50,979 nucleotides of DNA, from assembly GCA_019420905.1 (NCBI GenBank), contig JAHZGH010000003.1, positions 36,222 to 87,200 on the forward strand. The letters are read 5' to 3'. The stretch comes from Succinivibrionaceae bacterium (GTDB taxonomy: Bacteria > Pseudomonadota > Gammaproteobacteria > Enterobacterales > Succinivibrionaceae). The position numbers and the translations under genes are program-made. This document shows positions 25,321-34,466 of the stretch, piece by piece. Numbering within the stretch: position 1 is the first letter of the stretch; the number at the start of each line of letters is the position of its first letter. The notes under the pieces were generated by a model that saw only the letters and a program-made list of their open reading frames with translations, did not search any database and was not told the DNA's origin.

Positions 25321-26823
25321 ATGAGCGAAGTAAGATTACAAGTAAGAAACATCAGCAAGCATTTTGGTATTACCCGTGCTCTTAACAATATTTCCTTTGA
25401 TATTAACAAAGGAGAGGTTCATGCCCTTATAGGTGAAAATGGTTCTGGTAAGTCAACTATGACTAATATGCTTACTGGCATTTATCCTATGGAATCAGGC
25501 AAGTTTATTTTAGATGGCGAAGAAGTTCATTCTAAGAATCAGGTTGATGCAAATAATCACGGTATTTCTATTATTGTTCAGGAATTAGGAACACTGTCTG
25601 GATTGACGGTTGCTGAGAATATTTTCTTAGGACATGAAGATCGTTTTATAAAATCTGGTTTCCGTAATACTAAGGCAATGAATGATGAGGCAAATCGTTT
25701 ATTGCATGAATATGGTTTTGATCATATTAAAGCAAATCTTTTAGTTGATGAGTACAATTTTGAGGATCGTAAGTTAATTGAAATTGTCAAGGCAACTTAT
25801 TTTCATCCAAAGATTGTAGTTGTTGATGAAACAACTACAGCCTTGTCACAAGAAGGTCGTGAAGAACTTTATAAGCACATGAATCGTATTCGTGATGAGG
25901 GTAATACTATTATCTTTATTTCTCATGATTTGTCAGAAATTTTAGATAAATCAGATACCATTACTATTTTGCGTGACGGTGAGTACATTGATACTGTAAA
26001 AAGCAAAGATGTTAATGAAGATGATTTAAAGAGATTGATGGTTGGTCGTGAGGTCACCGGAAAATATTATCGTAACGATTATGATGAAAAAGTTTCCGAT
26101 GAAGTTGTTCTTTCTGTCAAGCATGTTACTGTTCCTGGCTTAATTAAAGACGTAAGTTTTGATTTACATCGTGGTGAAATTTTAGGCTTTGGTGGTCTGT
26201 CTGAGTCTGGAATGCATGAAATCGGCAAGGCTATTTTCGGAGCAAGTTATGACCGTGAGGGAGAAGTAGTTTTGGCTGATGGAACTCATATCAATGATAT
26301 TCCGACAGCAATTAAGCATTCTATTGCGTATACTTCCAAGGATAGAGATAACGAATCAATTGTTTTAAATCAGAGTATTCGCGATAACATAGCTATACCT
26401 TCTTTAGATAACTTAACTATTGGTAAAAGCAAATTATTAAGCTGGTCAAAGATTAAAAAGTTTGCTAATGAGTATGCCAAAGAGATGTCGGTAAAAATGG
26501 TTAATACCGATCAGTTTGTCTCTGAATTATCTGGTGGTAATAAGCAGAAGGTTGTTTTAGCTCGTTGGATTGGTAAAGGATCAGACATTGTTGTTTTAGA
26601 CAGCCCTACTCGTGGTATTGATATTAAAGTTAAACAAGATATTTACCAGTTAATGGATCGGATGAGAAAAGACGGTAAGTCCATCATTATGATTTCTGAA
26701 GAGCTGATGGAGTTAATTGGTATGTGTGACCGCATTATTATTATGAAGGATGGTGCACTTAAAGGCCAATTGCCACGCTCTCGTGATCTTAATGAGAACA
26801 GCCTAATTTCGATGATGGTTTAA
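25321..26823 (+). CDS. Sugar ABC transporter ATPase with two nucleotide-binding domains
   Basis: This is the fused double ATPase of the sugar importer, 500 residues, in the AraG/RbsA/XylG family. Domain 1 has Walker A GENGSGKST (38-46) and Walker B VVVDE (166-170), but its signature is eroded (YNFEDRKLIEI near 145 instead of LSxxQ). Domain 2 has a typical degenerate Walker A (GFGGLSESG near 289) and an intact LSGGN at 403-407. Its Walker B reads VVLDS, so the catalytic Glu is Ser428. Only the composite site made from domain 1 Walker motifs and the domain 2 signature looks active. It lies 11 bp after the first permease. Confidence 0.92.
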   Translation: MSEVRLQVRNISKHFGITRALNNISFDINKGEVHALIGENGSGKSTMTNMLTGIYPMESGKFILDGEEVHSKNQVDANNHGISIIVQELGTLSGLTVAENIFLGHEDRFIKSGFRNTKAMNDEANRLLHEYGFDHIKANLLVDEYNFEDRKLIEIVKATYFHPKIVVVDETTTALSQEGREELYKHMNRIRDEGNTIIFISHDLSEILDKSDTITILRDGEYIDTVKSKDVNEDDLKRLMVGREVTGKYYRNDYDEKVSDEVVLSVKHVTVPGLIKDVSFDLHRGEILGFGGLSESGMHEIGKAIFGASYDREGEVVLADGTHINDIPTAIKHSIAYTSKDRDNESIVLNQSIRDNIAIPSLDNLTIGKSKLLSWSKIKKFANEYAKEMSVKMVNTDQFVSELSGGNKQKVVLARWIGKGSDIVVLDSPTRGIDIKVKQDIYQLMDRMRKDGKSIIMISEELMELIGMCDRIIIMKDGALKGQLPRSRDLNENSLISMMV

Positions 26824-26840
26824 TGGGGAGATACCGAATT

Positions 26841-27806
26841 ATGTCAGACGTAATTACTGAAAACAATAAAGATAAAGAATTAAAATCTTTGCGTAGAATG
26901 AGGCTTATCCGTGCACTTCTTCCTATTGTAGGTTTGGTGCTGATGTTTATTCTGTTTAATATTTTCACTAACGGCAGAATGATGAGATTATTACCTTTAG
27001 CAATGTCTCAGGTTTATGTAACCATGATTGCTTCTATGGGTGTATTCTTTATTATGACCATGGGAGGATTGGATTTTTCTCAAGGTTCAATCTTAGGTTT
27101 ATCGGCTATCGTTTGCTGTTACCTTTCTCATTATAATATTCCTCTGGCAATTGTAGGCGGCATGGTAACAGGTGCTTTGATTGGTGCAATTAATGGATAT
27201 TTCTATGTAAATAGAAAAATTAAATCCTTTATCGTAACAATCTGTACTATGTTCCTATTTAGAGGCTTAATTAAGTTTTTAACAACCAATTCTCCTGTCG
27301 CAGGTTCAGCAAGCTTAGTTGCTATGGATAGCACCACATTTAAGATTATTTGTACTGTTATTGTAATGGTTATAGGATATATCTTCTTTGTGTATACCAA
27401 ATTCGGTGTTTATCTTAAAGCTATCGGAGCTGGTGAGAAAGCTGCTATGTTTTCTGGTATTCGTACCGATAGACTTAAGTTTATGGTATATGTTTTAGCA
27501 GGAGCTATTACTGGTTTTGCAGCTTTTATTAGTGCAATAAAGGTAGGTTCTGTAACCTCTTCTGGTGGAAATCAATTAGAAACTCAAATTTTAATTGCAT
27601 TAGTTTTAGGCGGCATGCCTATTTCTGGTGGCGCTATGGCACGTTTCGGAAATTGTGTGGTAGGTTCCTTACTTTATGTGGTTTTAAGTTCTGGTTTGAC
27701 CATGATTGGTTTCACTACACAGATGATGCAGTTAATTCAAGGTGTAATTTTCTTAATGTTCGTAGCCTTGTTTGCTGATAGAAAGTCTATTTCCGTAATT
27801 AAATAA
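26841..27806 (+). CDS. Sugar ABC transporter permease, second subunit
   Basis: This is the second RbsC/AraH-family permease, 321 residues. The motifs GALIGAINGYFYVNRKIKSFIVT and LKAIGAGEKAAMFSGIRTDRLKF correspond to those of the first permease. The ATG at 26841 is chosen because GGGGAG lies about 9 nt before it; an in-frame ATG at 26823 overlaps the ATPase stop and has no SD. Two non-identical permeases with one double ATPase is the arrangement of the YtfQRT-YjfF and Shewanella arabinose systems rather than E. coli AraFGH. Confidence 0.88.
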   Translation: MSDVITENNKDKELKSLRRMRLIRALLPIVGLVLMFILFNIFTNGRMMRLLPLAMSQVYVTMIASMGVFFIMTMGGLDFSQGSILGLSAIVCCYLSHYNIPLAIVGGMVTGALIGAINGYFYVNRKIKSFIVTICTMFLFRGLIKFLTTNSPVAGSASLVAMDSTTFKIICTVIVMVIGYIFFVYTKFGVYLKAIGAGEKAAMFSGIRTDRLKFMVYVLAGAITGFAAFISAIKVGSVTSSGGNQLETQILIALVLGGMPISGGAMARFGNCVVGSLLYVVLSSGLTMIGFTTQMMQLIQGVIFLMFVALFADRKSISVIK

Positions 27807-27813
27807 ATTTTAG

Positions 27814-27836
27814 CCCCTTTTATAAAAAGAAAGGGG
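27814..27836 (+). other. Intercistronic hairpin before araA
   Basis: CCCCTTT (27814-27820) and AAAGGGG (27830-27836) form a 7-bp stem with a 9-nt loop in the 45-bp gap between the permease gene and araA. No long T-run follows, so it may protect or separate parts of the message rather than end it. Confidence 0.55.
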
Positions 27837-27851
27837 TATTACAAAAGGTAC

Positions 27852-29288
27852 ATGAGTATGAATAAGTTATATTTTGTTGTAGGCTCTCAAGATCTATATG
27901 GTGAAGCTTGTTTAAAACAAGTTGCCGCTGATGCTGCTAAAATGACCTCTTTTTTCAATGACCATTTAAAGGGCGTTGAAGTAGTACTATTACCTACAGT
28001 GGTCAATTCAGAGACTTGTATTGAGGATATGCGTAAGGCCAGCTGTGATGATGAATGTATAGGTGTTATGACCTGGATGCATACCTTCTCGCCAGCTAAG
28101 ATGTGGATTAAGGGTTTACAGGAGTTAAGAAAGCCTTTATTGCATTTACATACTCAGGCTAATGAGAAGTTACCTTATGATTCCATTGATATGGACTTTA
28201 TGAATCTCAATCAAGCTGCTCATGGAGATCGTGAATTTGGCTTTATTTTAGCTCGTATGCGTATTCCTCATAAGGTTGTTGCTGGTTTCTATGAGCATGA
28301 GGATGTTTTAGCAGAAATTTCTAAGTTTTTAGATGTTGCTCGTGCCTTAAACTTCTCTAAGCATCTAAAAGTTGCATCTTTTGGTAATAATATGCGCGAG
28401 GTGGCTGTTACTGACGGAGATCGCGTACAGTCTCAAATTCAATATGGCTGGGAATGTAATTATTTCGCAATTGGCGATTTAGTCAAAGAAATCAATGCTG
28501 TAACAGCTGCAGAAATCGATGCTAAGATGGATGAATATACTTCTAAGTATGTTATGAAGACTGATAAGATCGATGCTGTAAGAGAACAGGCCCGTTATGA
28601 GGTAGGTTTAGAGAAATTCTTAAGTGCTCGCAATTTAGGGGCCTTTGCTGATACTTTCCAGGATCTTTACGGTTTACGTCAATTACCAGGTTTAGCAGCT
28701 CAAAACTTAATGGGTAAGGGAATTGGTTTTGGTCCTGAGGGTGATTATAAGATTTCTGCTTTTTCTGCCGTTTTAATGAAGATGGCTGAAGGACGTAAGG
28801 GAGCAACAGGCTTTATTGAGGATTATACCTATGATTTAACAGCAGGTCAGGAATTAGAGTTAGCTTCTCATATGTTAGAGGTTCCTGTAAGTTTTGCTGC
28901 TACTAAGCCTGAAATTGATGTATTACCTTTAGGTATTGGTGGTAAGGAAGATCCTGCACGTTTAATTTTTGATGGTGTTGAAGGAGATGGCATTCAGGTA
29001 ACTATGGTTGATATGGGTACTCATTATCGTATTATTTGTGCCGATATTGAGTTAGTAAAACAGCCTAAGCCTATGCCTAACTTACCTGTTGCACGTATTA
29101 TGTACCGCCACAAGCCAAACTTTAATATTGGTACTGCAGCTTGGTGCTATGCAGGCGGAGCTCACCACAGTGTAGTTTCTACAGCTTTAACTCGCGAGGA
29201 TATCGCATTGTTTGCTAAGCTTACTGGTACTGAGTTCATTGCTATTGGTGAAGATACTACAGAGGCTGATTTACAAAAGTTAGCTTAA
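27852..29288 (+). CDS. araA: L-arabinose isomerase AraA
   Basis: AraA converts L-arabinose to L-ribulose, the first catabolic step, in the cytoplasm. The 478-residue product carries the strongly conserved WLHTFSPAKMW-like WMHTFSPAKMW, SIDMDFMNLNQAAHG and NNMREVAVTDGD. The metal/catalytic residues are present at Glu296, Glu323, His340 and the GGAHH pair near 438. The C-terminus is about 20 residues shorter than E. coli AraA and lacks the usual WNEVYYG-like end. The SD is AAAAGG. It ends the transporter operon at a strong terminator. araB and araD are not in the window. Confidence 0.96.
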   Translation: MSMNKLYFVVGSQDLYGEACLKQVAADAAKMTSFFNDHLKGVEVVLLPTVVNSETCIEDMRKASCDDECIGVMTWMHTFSPAKMWIKGLQELRKPLLHLHTQANEKLPYDSIDMDFMNLNQAAHGDREFGFILARMRIPHKVVAGFYEHEDVLAEISKFLDVARALNFSKHLKVASFGNNMREVAVTDGDRVQSQIQYGWECNYFAIGDLVKEINAVTAAEIDAKMDEYTSKYVMKTDKIDAVREQARYEVGLEKFLSARNLGAFADTFQDLYGLRQLPGLAAQNLMGKGIGFGPEGDYKISAFSAVLMKMAEGRKGATGFIEDYTYDLTAGQELELASHMLEVPVSFAATKPEIDVLPLGIGGKEDPARLIFDGVEGDGIQVTMVDMGTHYRIICADIELVKQPKPMPNLPVARIMYRHKPNFNIGTAAWCYAGGAHHSVVSTALTREDIALFAKLTGTEFIAIGEDTTEADLQKLA

Positions 29289-29322
29289 TGATTTTTAAGG
29301 TCTTGTAGAAATTTGTTTATAA

Positions 29323-29359
29323 AATAAGCTAGTAATTTATTACTAGCTTATTTTTTTAT
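29323..29359 (+). terminator. Terminator of the arabinose operon
   Basis: AATAAGCTAGTAA (29323-29335) and TTACTAGCTTATT (29340-29352) form a 13-bp stem with a 4-nt loop, followed by a T-run. The A-rich left side may also serve the convergent transporter gene. Confidence 0.88.
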
Positions 29360-30360
29360 TCTTGATATGGCTTGATGTTAGTTTTTTCCCATTTATTTAA
29401 ATTATGCTCACGTAACCACATTTGATAAGCGTTTACAGCATTTTGCCAAAGAATATAACAACCAGGAGCAATGGCTGCGGTTGGAGAGAGATAGGTTAAA
29501 GCTATCCATAAACCAAAAACCATATTTTTTTGGCCTAGGGCTTGACCTGCTGTAATACGTTGGTTTTCTAAGTGACCTAATAGTTTTCCAAAAGTAAATT
29601 GAACAATTGTACAAATGAGGCCTACTGTAGCTAATAGCCATAGATAGGAGGCGTCTTCTTGTGAGTTAAAAATATTTGCAAAAGTTCTGCTTGAAATTAT
29701 TGTTAAAGTAAATCCCCATAAATAAAAGCCGACATCTTTGAATTTAGTAATAATGAGCCTGTGTAGAGGTTTTACAAATAATTTAACAAAAAAAGCTATA
29801 AATAAGGGCAACACTATTACAGGGAAGACTTTATGCAGTAAGGTTAAGAATTGTTCTAAAAAAGTTCCCTGAACAGTATGTGAAAATATAGGAAAAATTA
29901 AGGGGATAGCTATAGCTGTAGCAATATTGCACATAAGAGTATATGTTGTAAGGGATGATTCATTGCCTCCTAATTTTCCGGCAAGAACAGCAGCAGAGGC
30001 TGCTGTAGGGGTAATGGTACATACAATAATGCTTTCATATGTGATTATATGATCTGAGTTAGGATTATATGCAATTATTAGAGCAAATATTAAACTTATG
30101 CCCACTTGATATAGTATTAAAAAAAAATGCCATAGCTTGGGTTTCATATCTTTTACATTTACTTTGCAAAATGCACAAAAAAGCATTAAAAAAATCAATA
30201 TAGGCAAACCATCATGTGCTAAAACCCTAGCAGGAGTTTTTAGGGGGTGTAAAAAAGTAAAATTATGGAAACAAATGAAGATTATAAACCCCAAGCTTAT
30301 TGCAATTAGTAGCATATAGGTTCTAAAACGTTTAATTAAAATAGATTTATTTATTTTCAT
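29356..30360 (-). CDS. BASS-family (bile acid:Na+ symporter-like) transporter
   Basis: This is an inner-membrane transporter of 334 residues with about nine to ten hydrophobic segments. The paired motifs typical of the bile acid:sodium symporter (BASS) superfamily are visible: ITPTAASAAVLAGKLGGNES in the first half, and AGQALGQKNMVFGLWIALTYL followed by PTAAIAPGCYILWQN in the second. Substrates of bacterial members range over bile acids, pantothenate and keto-acids, so none can be assigned here. It is a single gene, divergent from pmbA across 91 bp. Confidence 0.78.
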   Translation of the reverse strand: MKINKSILIKRFRTYMLLIAISLGFIIFICFHNFTFLHPLKTPARVLAHDGLPILIFLMLFCAFCKVNVKDMKPKLWHFFLILYQVGISLIFALIIAYNPNSDHIITYESIIVCTITPTAASAAVLAGKLGGNESSLTTYTLMCNIATAIAIPLIFPIFSHTVQGTFLEQFLTLLHKVFPVIVLPLFIAFFVKLFVKPLHRLIITKFKDVGFYLWGFTLTIISSRTFANIFNSQEDASYLWLLATVGLICTIVQFTFGKLLGHLENQRITAGQALGQKNMVFGLWIALTYLSPTAAIAPGCYILWQNAVNAYQMWLREHNLNKWEKTNIKPYQE

Positions 30361-30451
30361 AATAAATTTTAATGACGTTGCTTTAGTGAATTTGTAAAAA
30401 AAGTTAGTTGATGTTTGCTATATTAAACTCAAATCTTTTGAGGTATATAAG

Positions 30452-31807
30452 ATGAGCAATTTTAATGCAAAAATACAAGAATTTGAGAAGTATTTAGAAA
30501 ATATCGCTTCTTTTACAATTAGAGAAGCTTTAGCTCAAGGAGCAAGTGAAGCTGAAATTTCTTTAGGAGGGGTTACCGGCCTAAATGTTTCAAGTCGAGA
30601 TTGTGACATTGAAAATATTGAATTTAATCGGGATAACGGTATGGATATTACTGTTTATTGTAATAAGCGCCGAGGAAGAGCATCAACTACAGACTTAAGC
30701 AAAGAAGCTTTAAAGCAATGTGTATGTTCAGCTATTAATATAGCTTCTTTTGCCGATGAGGATCCTGATTGTGGTTTATGCGATAAAAATCTTCAATGTA
30801 CGGAATTTCCTGATTTAAATATTTTATTTGAGCCTGATTGTGAACCAGAAAAAGCAGCGTCTTATGTTGTTGATCTAGAAAAAAAGGCTGTTGCTCATTT
30901 GCCTTTGGGAATAAAAAGTTCAGATGGAGCTTCTTATTCATCAAATGTATATACAAATGTTTTAGCTAATTCTCAAGGATTTTGTCATGCAAGATCGGCA
31001 AGTTCTTTTTATAAAGGATTAACTTTTCTAGGTGAAAGCAATGGCCATATGGAAAGAGGTAGCGGTTACAGTATTGCGCGCTCTAAAGACGATTTATTTG
31101 ATGATGAAGATGTTATAAAAGAAGCTTTAGATCAAACTTTAGGCAAACTGAATCCTAAAAGTGTGCCTACAGGTACTTATAATGTTATTTTTACTAAGGG
31201 TGCGGCTGTTTCTTTATGGCAGTCTTTAGTAAATGCGATTGCAGGAGGAGCTTTATATAGAAAAAGTTCTTTTTTATGCGATAGCCTGAATCAACAAATT
31301 TTACCTGAATTTGTTTCTATTAAAGAAGATCCTTCTTTAAAAAAGACATTCGGATCTGCTTCATATGATAATGAAGGTGTAGCAGTACAGCCTATGAATA
31401 TAGTTGAAAACGGAGTACTTAAAGAATACCTGCTTTCAACATATTCTGCCAAAAAATTAAAAATGCAGTCTAATGGCCACTGTGGTGGAATTTATAATTG
31501 GTTTATAGATTTTGGGGCACATCAAATATCTTTTGAGCAAATGTTAGATAATGTTTCAGAGGGATTAGTTATTGATAGTTTGATGGGACAAGGTATAGAT
31601 CTTATCAGTGGAAATTATTCTAGAGGTGCTGCTGGCTATTATTTTAAAAATGGTAAAAAAGTACACGCTGTATCAGAAATAACCATTGCTGGTAATTTAA
31701 AAGATATGTTTAGTAATTTACAGGCAATGGCTGATGATATTGATCAGCGTTTTAAGATAAAAACAGGATCATTATTATTACCAAAAATGACTGTTTCAGG
31801 AATTTAA
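30452..31807 (+). CDS. pmbA: Metalloprotease accessory subunit PmbA (TldE)
   Basis: PmbA (TldE) pairs with TldD to form the protease that matures microcin-type peptides and degrades CcdA. The 451-residue product lacks a HExxxH zinc motif, as expected for TldE. It keeps the family features SYDNEGVAVQPMNIVENGVLKEYLLSTYSA-like region (about residues 305-335) and the C-terminal SGNYSRGAAGYYFKNGK and VSEITIAGNLKDMF. SD GAGG precedes the ATG. It is monocistronic, ending at its own terminator. Confidence 0.95.
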   Translation: MSNFNAKIQEFEKYLENIASFTIREALAQGASEAEISLGGVTGLNVSSRDCDIENIEFNRDNGMDITVYCNKRRGRASTTDLSKEALKQCVCSAINIASFADEDPDCGLCDKNLQCTEFPDLNILFEPDCEPEKAASYVVDLEKKAVAHLPLGIKSSDGASYSSNVYTNVLANSQGFCHARSASSFYKGLTFLGESNGHMERGSGYSIARSKDDLFDDEDVIKEALDQTLGKLNPKSVPTGTYNVIFTKGAAVSLWQSLVNAIAGGALYRKSSFLCDSLNQQILPEFVSIKEDPSLKKTFGSASYDNEGVAVQPMNIVENGVLKEYLLSTYSAKKLKMQSNGHCGGIYNWFIDFGAHQISFEQMLDNVSEGLVIDSLMGQGIDLISGNYSRGAAGYYFKNGKKVHAVSEITIAGNLKDMFSNLQAMADDIDQRFKIKTGSLLLPKMTVSGI

Positions 31808-31816
31808 AATTAGAAT

Positions 31817-31856
31817 AAGCTCATTATCAAAGAGGATAATGAGCTTAATTTTTTAT
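31817..31856. terminator. Terminator between pmbA and convergent plsB
   Basis: AAGCTCATTATC (31817-31828) and GATAATGAGCTT (31835-31846) form a 12-bp stem with a 6-nt loop, then AATTTTTT. A-rich sequence on the left may allow use for plsB as well. Confidence 0.88.
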
Positions 31857-34291
31857 ATTTGTTTTTTTAATAGTTCTTTACCATTTAACAAACGAACATC
31901 ACGAGCTCCTAATAGAGGCTTACAGGCATTAGCAAGTTTTTGTAATTTAATATGATTAATATTAATAGTACCGTCTTCTCTTTCGGTAATATATTGATGT
32001 CGTTTTAGTGTTTCACACATAATTTTAAATAATATTGGATCTGCAAATTCCGGAGAGTTGTTAGTTACATCTAAAGGTAAGCGTTTTGCATAATTTAAAC
32101 AAATATCAATAAATGTTTTGATATTAGTAGTGCCATCTGTAGTATGTTCAAGAGCTGTTTCTGCAACTAAGTAACGAATTAAATTATGATAAATGCATCG
32201 TGATAAAATGAAAAATTCTGTATAACCATCACCTGAAACATAAATCATGTCGATATTTTTGGTTATATATCCTTCATGTAAAAAGGTTTCTAAATAACGA
32301 TCAATGAGATCATCGAGTCTTTCTTCCTCATCTGGAGCAAAAAGTTCGTGTCTTAGGAAATAGAATAATGATCTAGCATGAGCTCGGACGTCTTCATGTT
32401 TAATATGGCCGTTGCGTAAAATAATATTTGCAAGTAAAGCAGGCAAGGCAAATAGATGAACGATATTATTTTGGAAATATGTAAGCTGTAATGATTGGCC
32501 ATGACTAGGTCTTACAAATTTCATGTCATCACCAACATCGTAAATTTTAAATTTATTAAGTTCTATTGCTTGTTGAATTAAAACATCAGTTGGATCTTTA
32601 GGAATAGATTTGTGCCGATTTTCATCAACGTGTAAAAGTGTTAGATAAAGATTTAAGCATTTACGTAATTGTCCCATACTCATTGCATGGTCAGGAACAT
32701 TCATAATGGCTAAAGCGCATAAATTGATCCCATTAATCGTAGCAGCGTCGTTTAGATTGACAATAAGGCGCCTGGCTAGTTGATTGACTGTTTCATGCAA
32801 CCATGCGGGGCGTTTTAGTCCTGTGGGATCGATATCTTTACGCCAAGAAGGAACATTTTGGTTTAAGAATCGTGTAACTACAACAGGTTCACCAAATGTT
32901 ACATAGCCTCGACCATAATATCTGAAGCGTTTAAAGATGCCTAATAGCTGTCTAGCACTTTCTTTAGCTTTTTGCTGTCCATTGAGTTCACGCATATATG
33001 AGCCAACTTCTGATACATGTTCATATCCTAAATAAGTTGGGATAAAAGCTATTGGGCGCTCTAAGCCTCTTAATTGAGCTTGTATTGTCATAGCTACCAT
33101 TCCTGTTTTAGGTGGTAGTGTTCGTCCTGTACGAGAGCGACCTCCTTCAATAAAGAATTCAGTTGCGTAACCTCTTTCAAATAGCAAAGACAAATATTCA
33201 TTAAATAAGGCTATATAGAAATTATCGCCTTTCATTTTTCTGCGAATAAAGTAGGAGCCACATCTCTTGATAAGCTGTCCTACAGGAAAGAAGTTTAAAT
33301 TATCTCCAGAAGCTATTTGAGGAATAGGTAAACCTTCATGGAAAATAACAAAAGATAAAAGAATATAGTCCATGTGACTTCTATGACATGGAATATAAAT
33401 GATTTCGTGCCCAGTTTGTACTAAAGCTCTTACTCTGTCAGCGCCAATAATTGTTTGTCCATGATAAATGCGTTTCCAAATTAATGTTATTACCGCATTT
33501 AAAAATTTTAGTAATGAATAACGCGTGTCGGCTACCATTACATTATAAATAGAGCGGGCTTGGGCTTGTAATTCTTCAAAAGATTTACCTGTTTTCAGCT
33601 GTTCTTCGGTGATTGCTTTAAGGACGGCAGGTCGTGTTACTAACTCATCAATAACCATTTTTCGATTTGGTAAAGCTTTACCGATTATAGAACGAGCTTT
33701 TTTAAGGAAAGATAATTTTATTACACGATGCATTAAGTGTTTTTTATTACGTTCTTTTACTCGTTTTTTAAAGGTTAGAGCATCTATAGGATCATCTATA
33801 ATTGTACAGTTGTCGCGACCTGCAAAAGTTAGCATTAAAAATTTTCGTAGAGACGGTGTTGCAGAGTTAACTCCTCTTAGAGCTTTACCTTCATACCCTG
33901 GGTTTCTAGACCATAATACGGTAATCGGCAAAATCTGCACTTCTTGTCCTGGCTGTAAAGATAGGTCAAACCAGGAATTTAAAATAGGCGTTATATGACA
34001 ATTATGAGCTCCTTTGCTTGAAAAAAATCCAGGCCTGCGTAAATAACATAAACGTTTATAGGTTTTGCCATTTACTATTAAGGGATCAAAAGGAGAAGGT
34101 AGGCCTAACTTTTGGGTTAAGCGTTCGATGCACATTAAATTTCCTATAGAAGAGGAAACTGTTATATAGCATATAGGCCGATTATGATCAATTTTTATAT
34201 GTTTAAGCGGCTCATAAGGAATGGGCACGCATGTTGTTGTTAATCGAAATGGCCAATAAAAAATTGCTCGGAGAATTTTATTTAAAAGCAT
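31853..34291 (-). CDS. plsB: Glycerol-3-phosphate 1-O-acyltransferase PlsB
   Basis: PlsB transfers an acyl chain from acyl-ACP or acyl-CoA to sn-glycerol 3-phosphate, the first committed step of phospholipid synthesis, at the inner membrane. The 812-residue product is close to E. coli length (807). Acyltransferase blocks are clear: PCHRSHMDYILLSF (HX4D), GSYFIRRKM, FFIEGGRSRTG and IAFIPTYLGYEHV. The ATG at 34291 is chosen because AAAGGA lies 6-7 nt upstream; a TTG seven codons earlier is unlikely. It diverges from fieF across about 175 bp. Confidence 0.96.
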   Translation of the reverse strand: MLLNKILRAIFYWPFRLTTTCVPIPYEPLKHIKIDHNRPICYITVSSSIGNLMCIERLTQKLGLPSPFDPLIVNGKTYKRLCYLRRPGFFSSKGAHNCHITPILNSWFDLSLQPGQEVQILPITVLWSRNPGYEGKALRGVNSATPSLRKFLMLTFAGRDNCTIIDDPIDALTFKKRVKERNKKHLMHRVIKLSFLKKARSIIGKALPNRKMVIDELVTRPAVLKAITEEQLKTGKSFEELQAQARSIYNVMVADTRYSLLKFLNAVITLIWKRIYHGQTIIGADRVRALVQTGHEIIYIPCHRSHMDYILLSFVIFHEGLPIPQIASGDNLNFFPVGQLIKRCGSYFIRRKMKGDNFYIALFNEYLSLLFERGYATEFFIEGGRSRTGRTLPPKTGMVAMTIQAQLRGLERPIAFIPTYLGYEHVSEVGSYMRELNGQQKAKESARQLLGIFKRFRYYGRGYVTFGEPVVVTRFLNQNVPSWRKDIDPTGLKRPAWLHETVNQLARRLIVNLNDAATINGINLCALAIMNVPDHAMSMGQLRKCLNLYLTLLHVDENRHKSIPKDPTDVLIQQAIELNKFKIYDVGDDMKFVRPSHGQSLQLTYFQNNIVHLFALPALLANIILRNGHIKHEDVRAHARSLFYFLRHELFAPDEEERLDDLIDRYLETFLHEGYITKNIDMIYVSGDGYTEFFILSRCIYHNLIRYLVAETALEHTTDGTTNIKTFIDICLNYAKRLPLDVTNNSPEFADPILFKIMCETLKRHQYITEREDGTININHIKLQKLANACKPLLGARDVRLLNGKELLKKQI

Positions 34292-34466
34292 TTTTTTTCC
34301 TTTATTGTGCAATATTTATTTTAATTATAGGAGTTAACTTAGATAGGGGATAATTCTTTGCATTGTTTTTGCTATTTTGATGCGATAAATATTGATTAGC
34401 CTTAGGCTACTTGTAAAGAATTGGTATCATATAAGTCTTTTATATAACTTTAAAAAAAGAAAAAAA

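Noticed and set aside
29356..30360. Arsenite or auxin-type carrier as the identity of the membrane protein
   Set aside because: The paired BASS-type motifs (AGQALGQKN, APGCYILWQN) fit the bile acid:sodium symporter group better; the substrate was left open.
33609..33998. Long open frame on the strand opposite plsB
   Set aside because: It lies wholly inside a well-conserved gene, has no SD and shows no recognisable domain.
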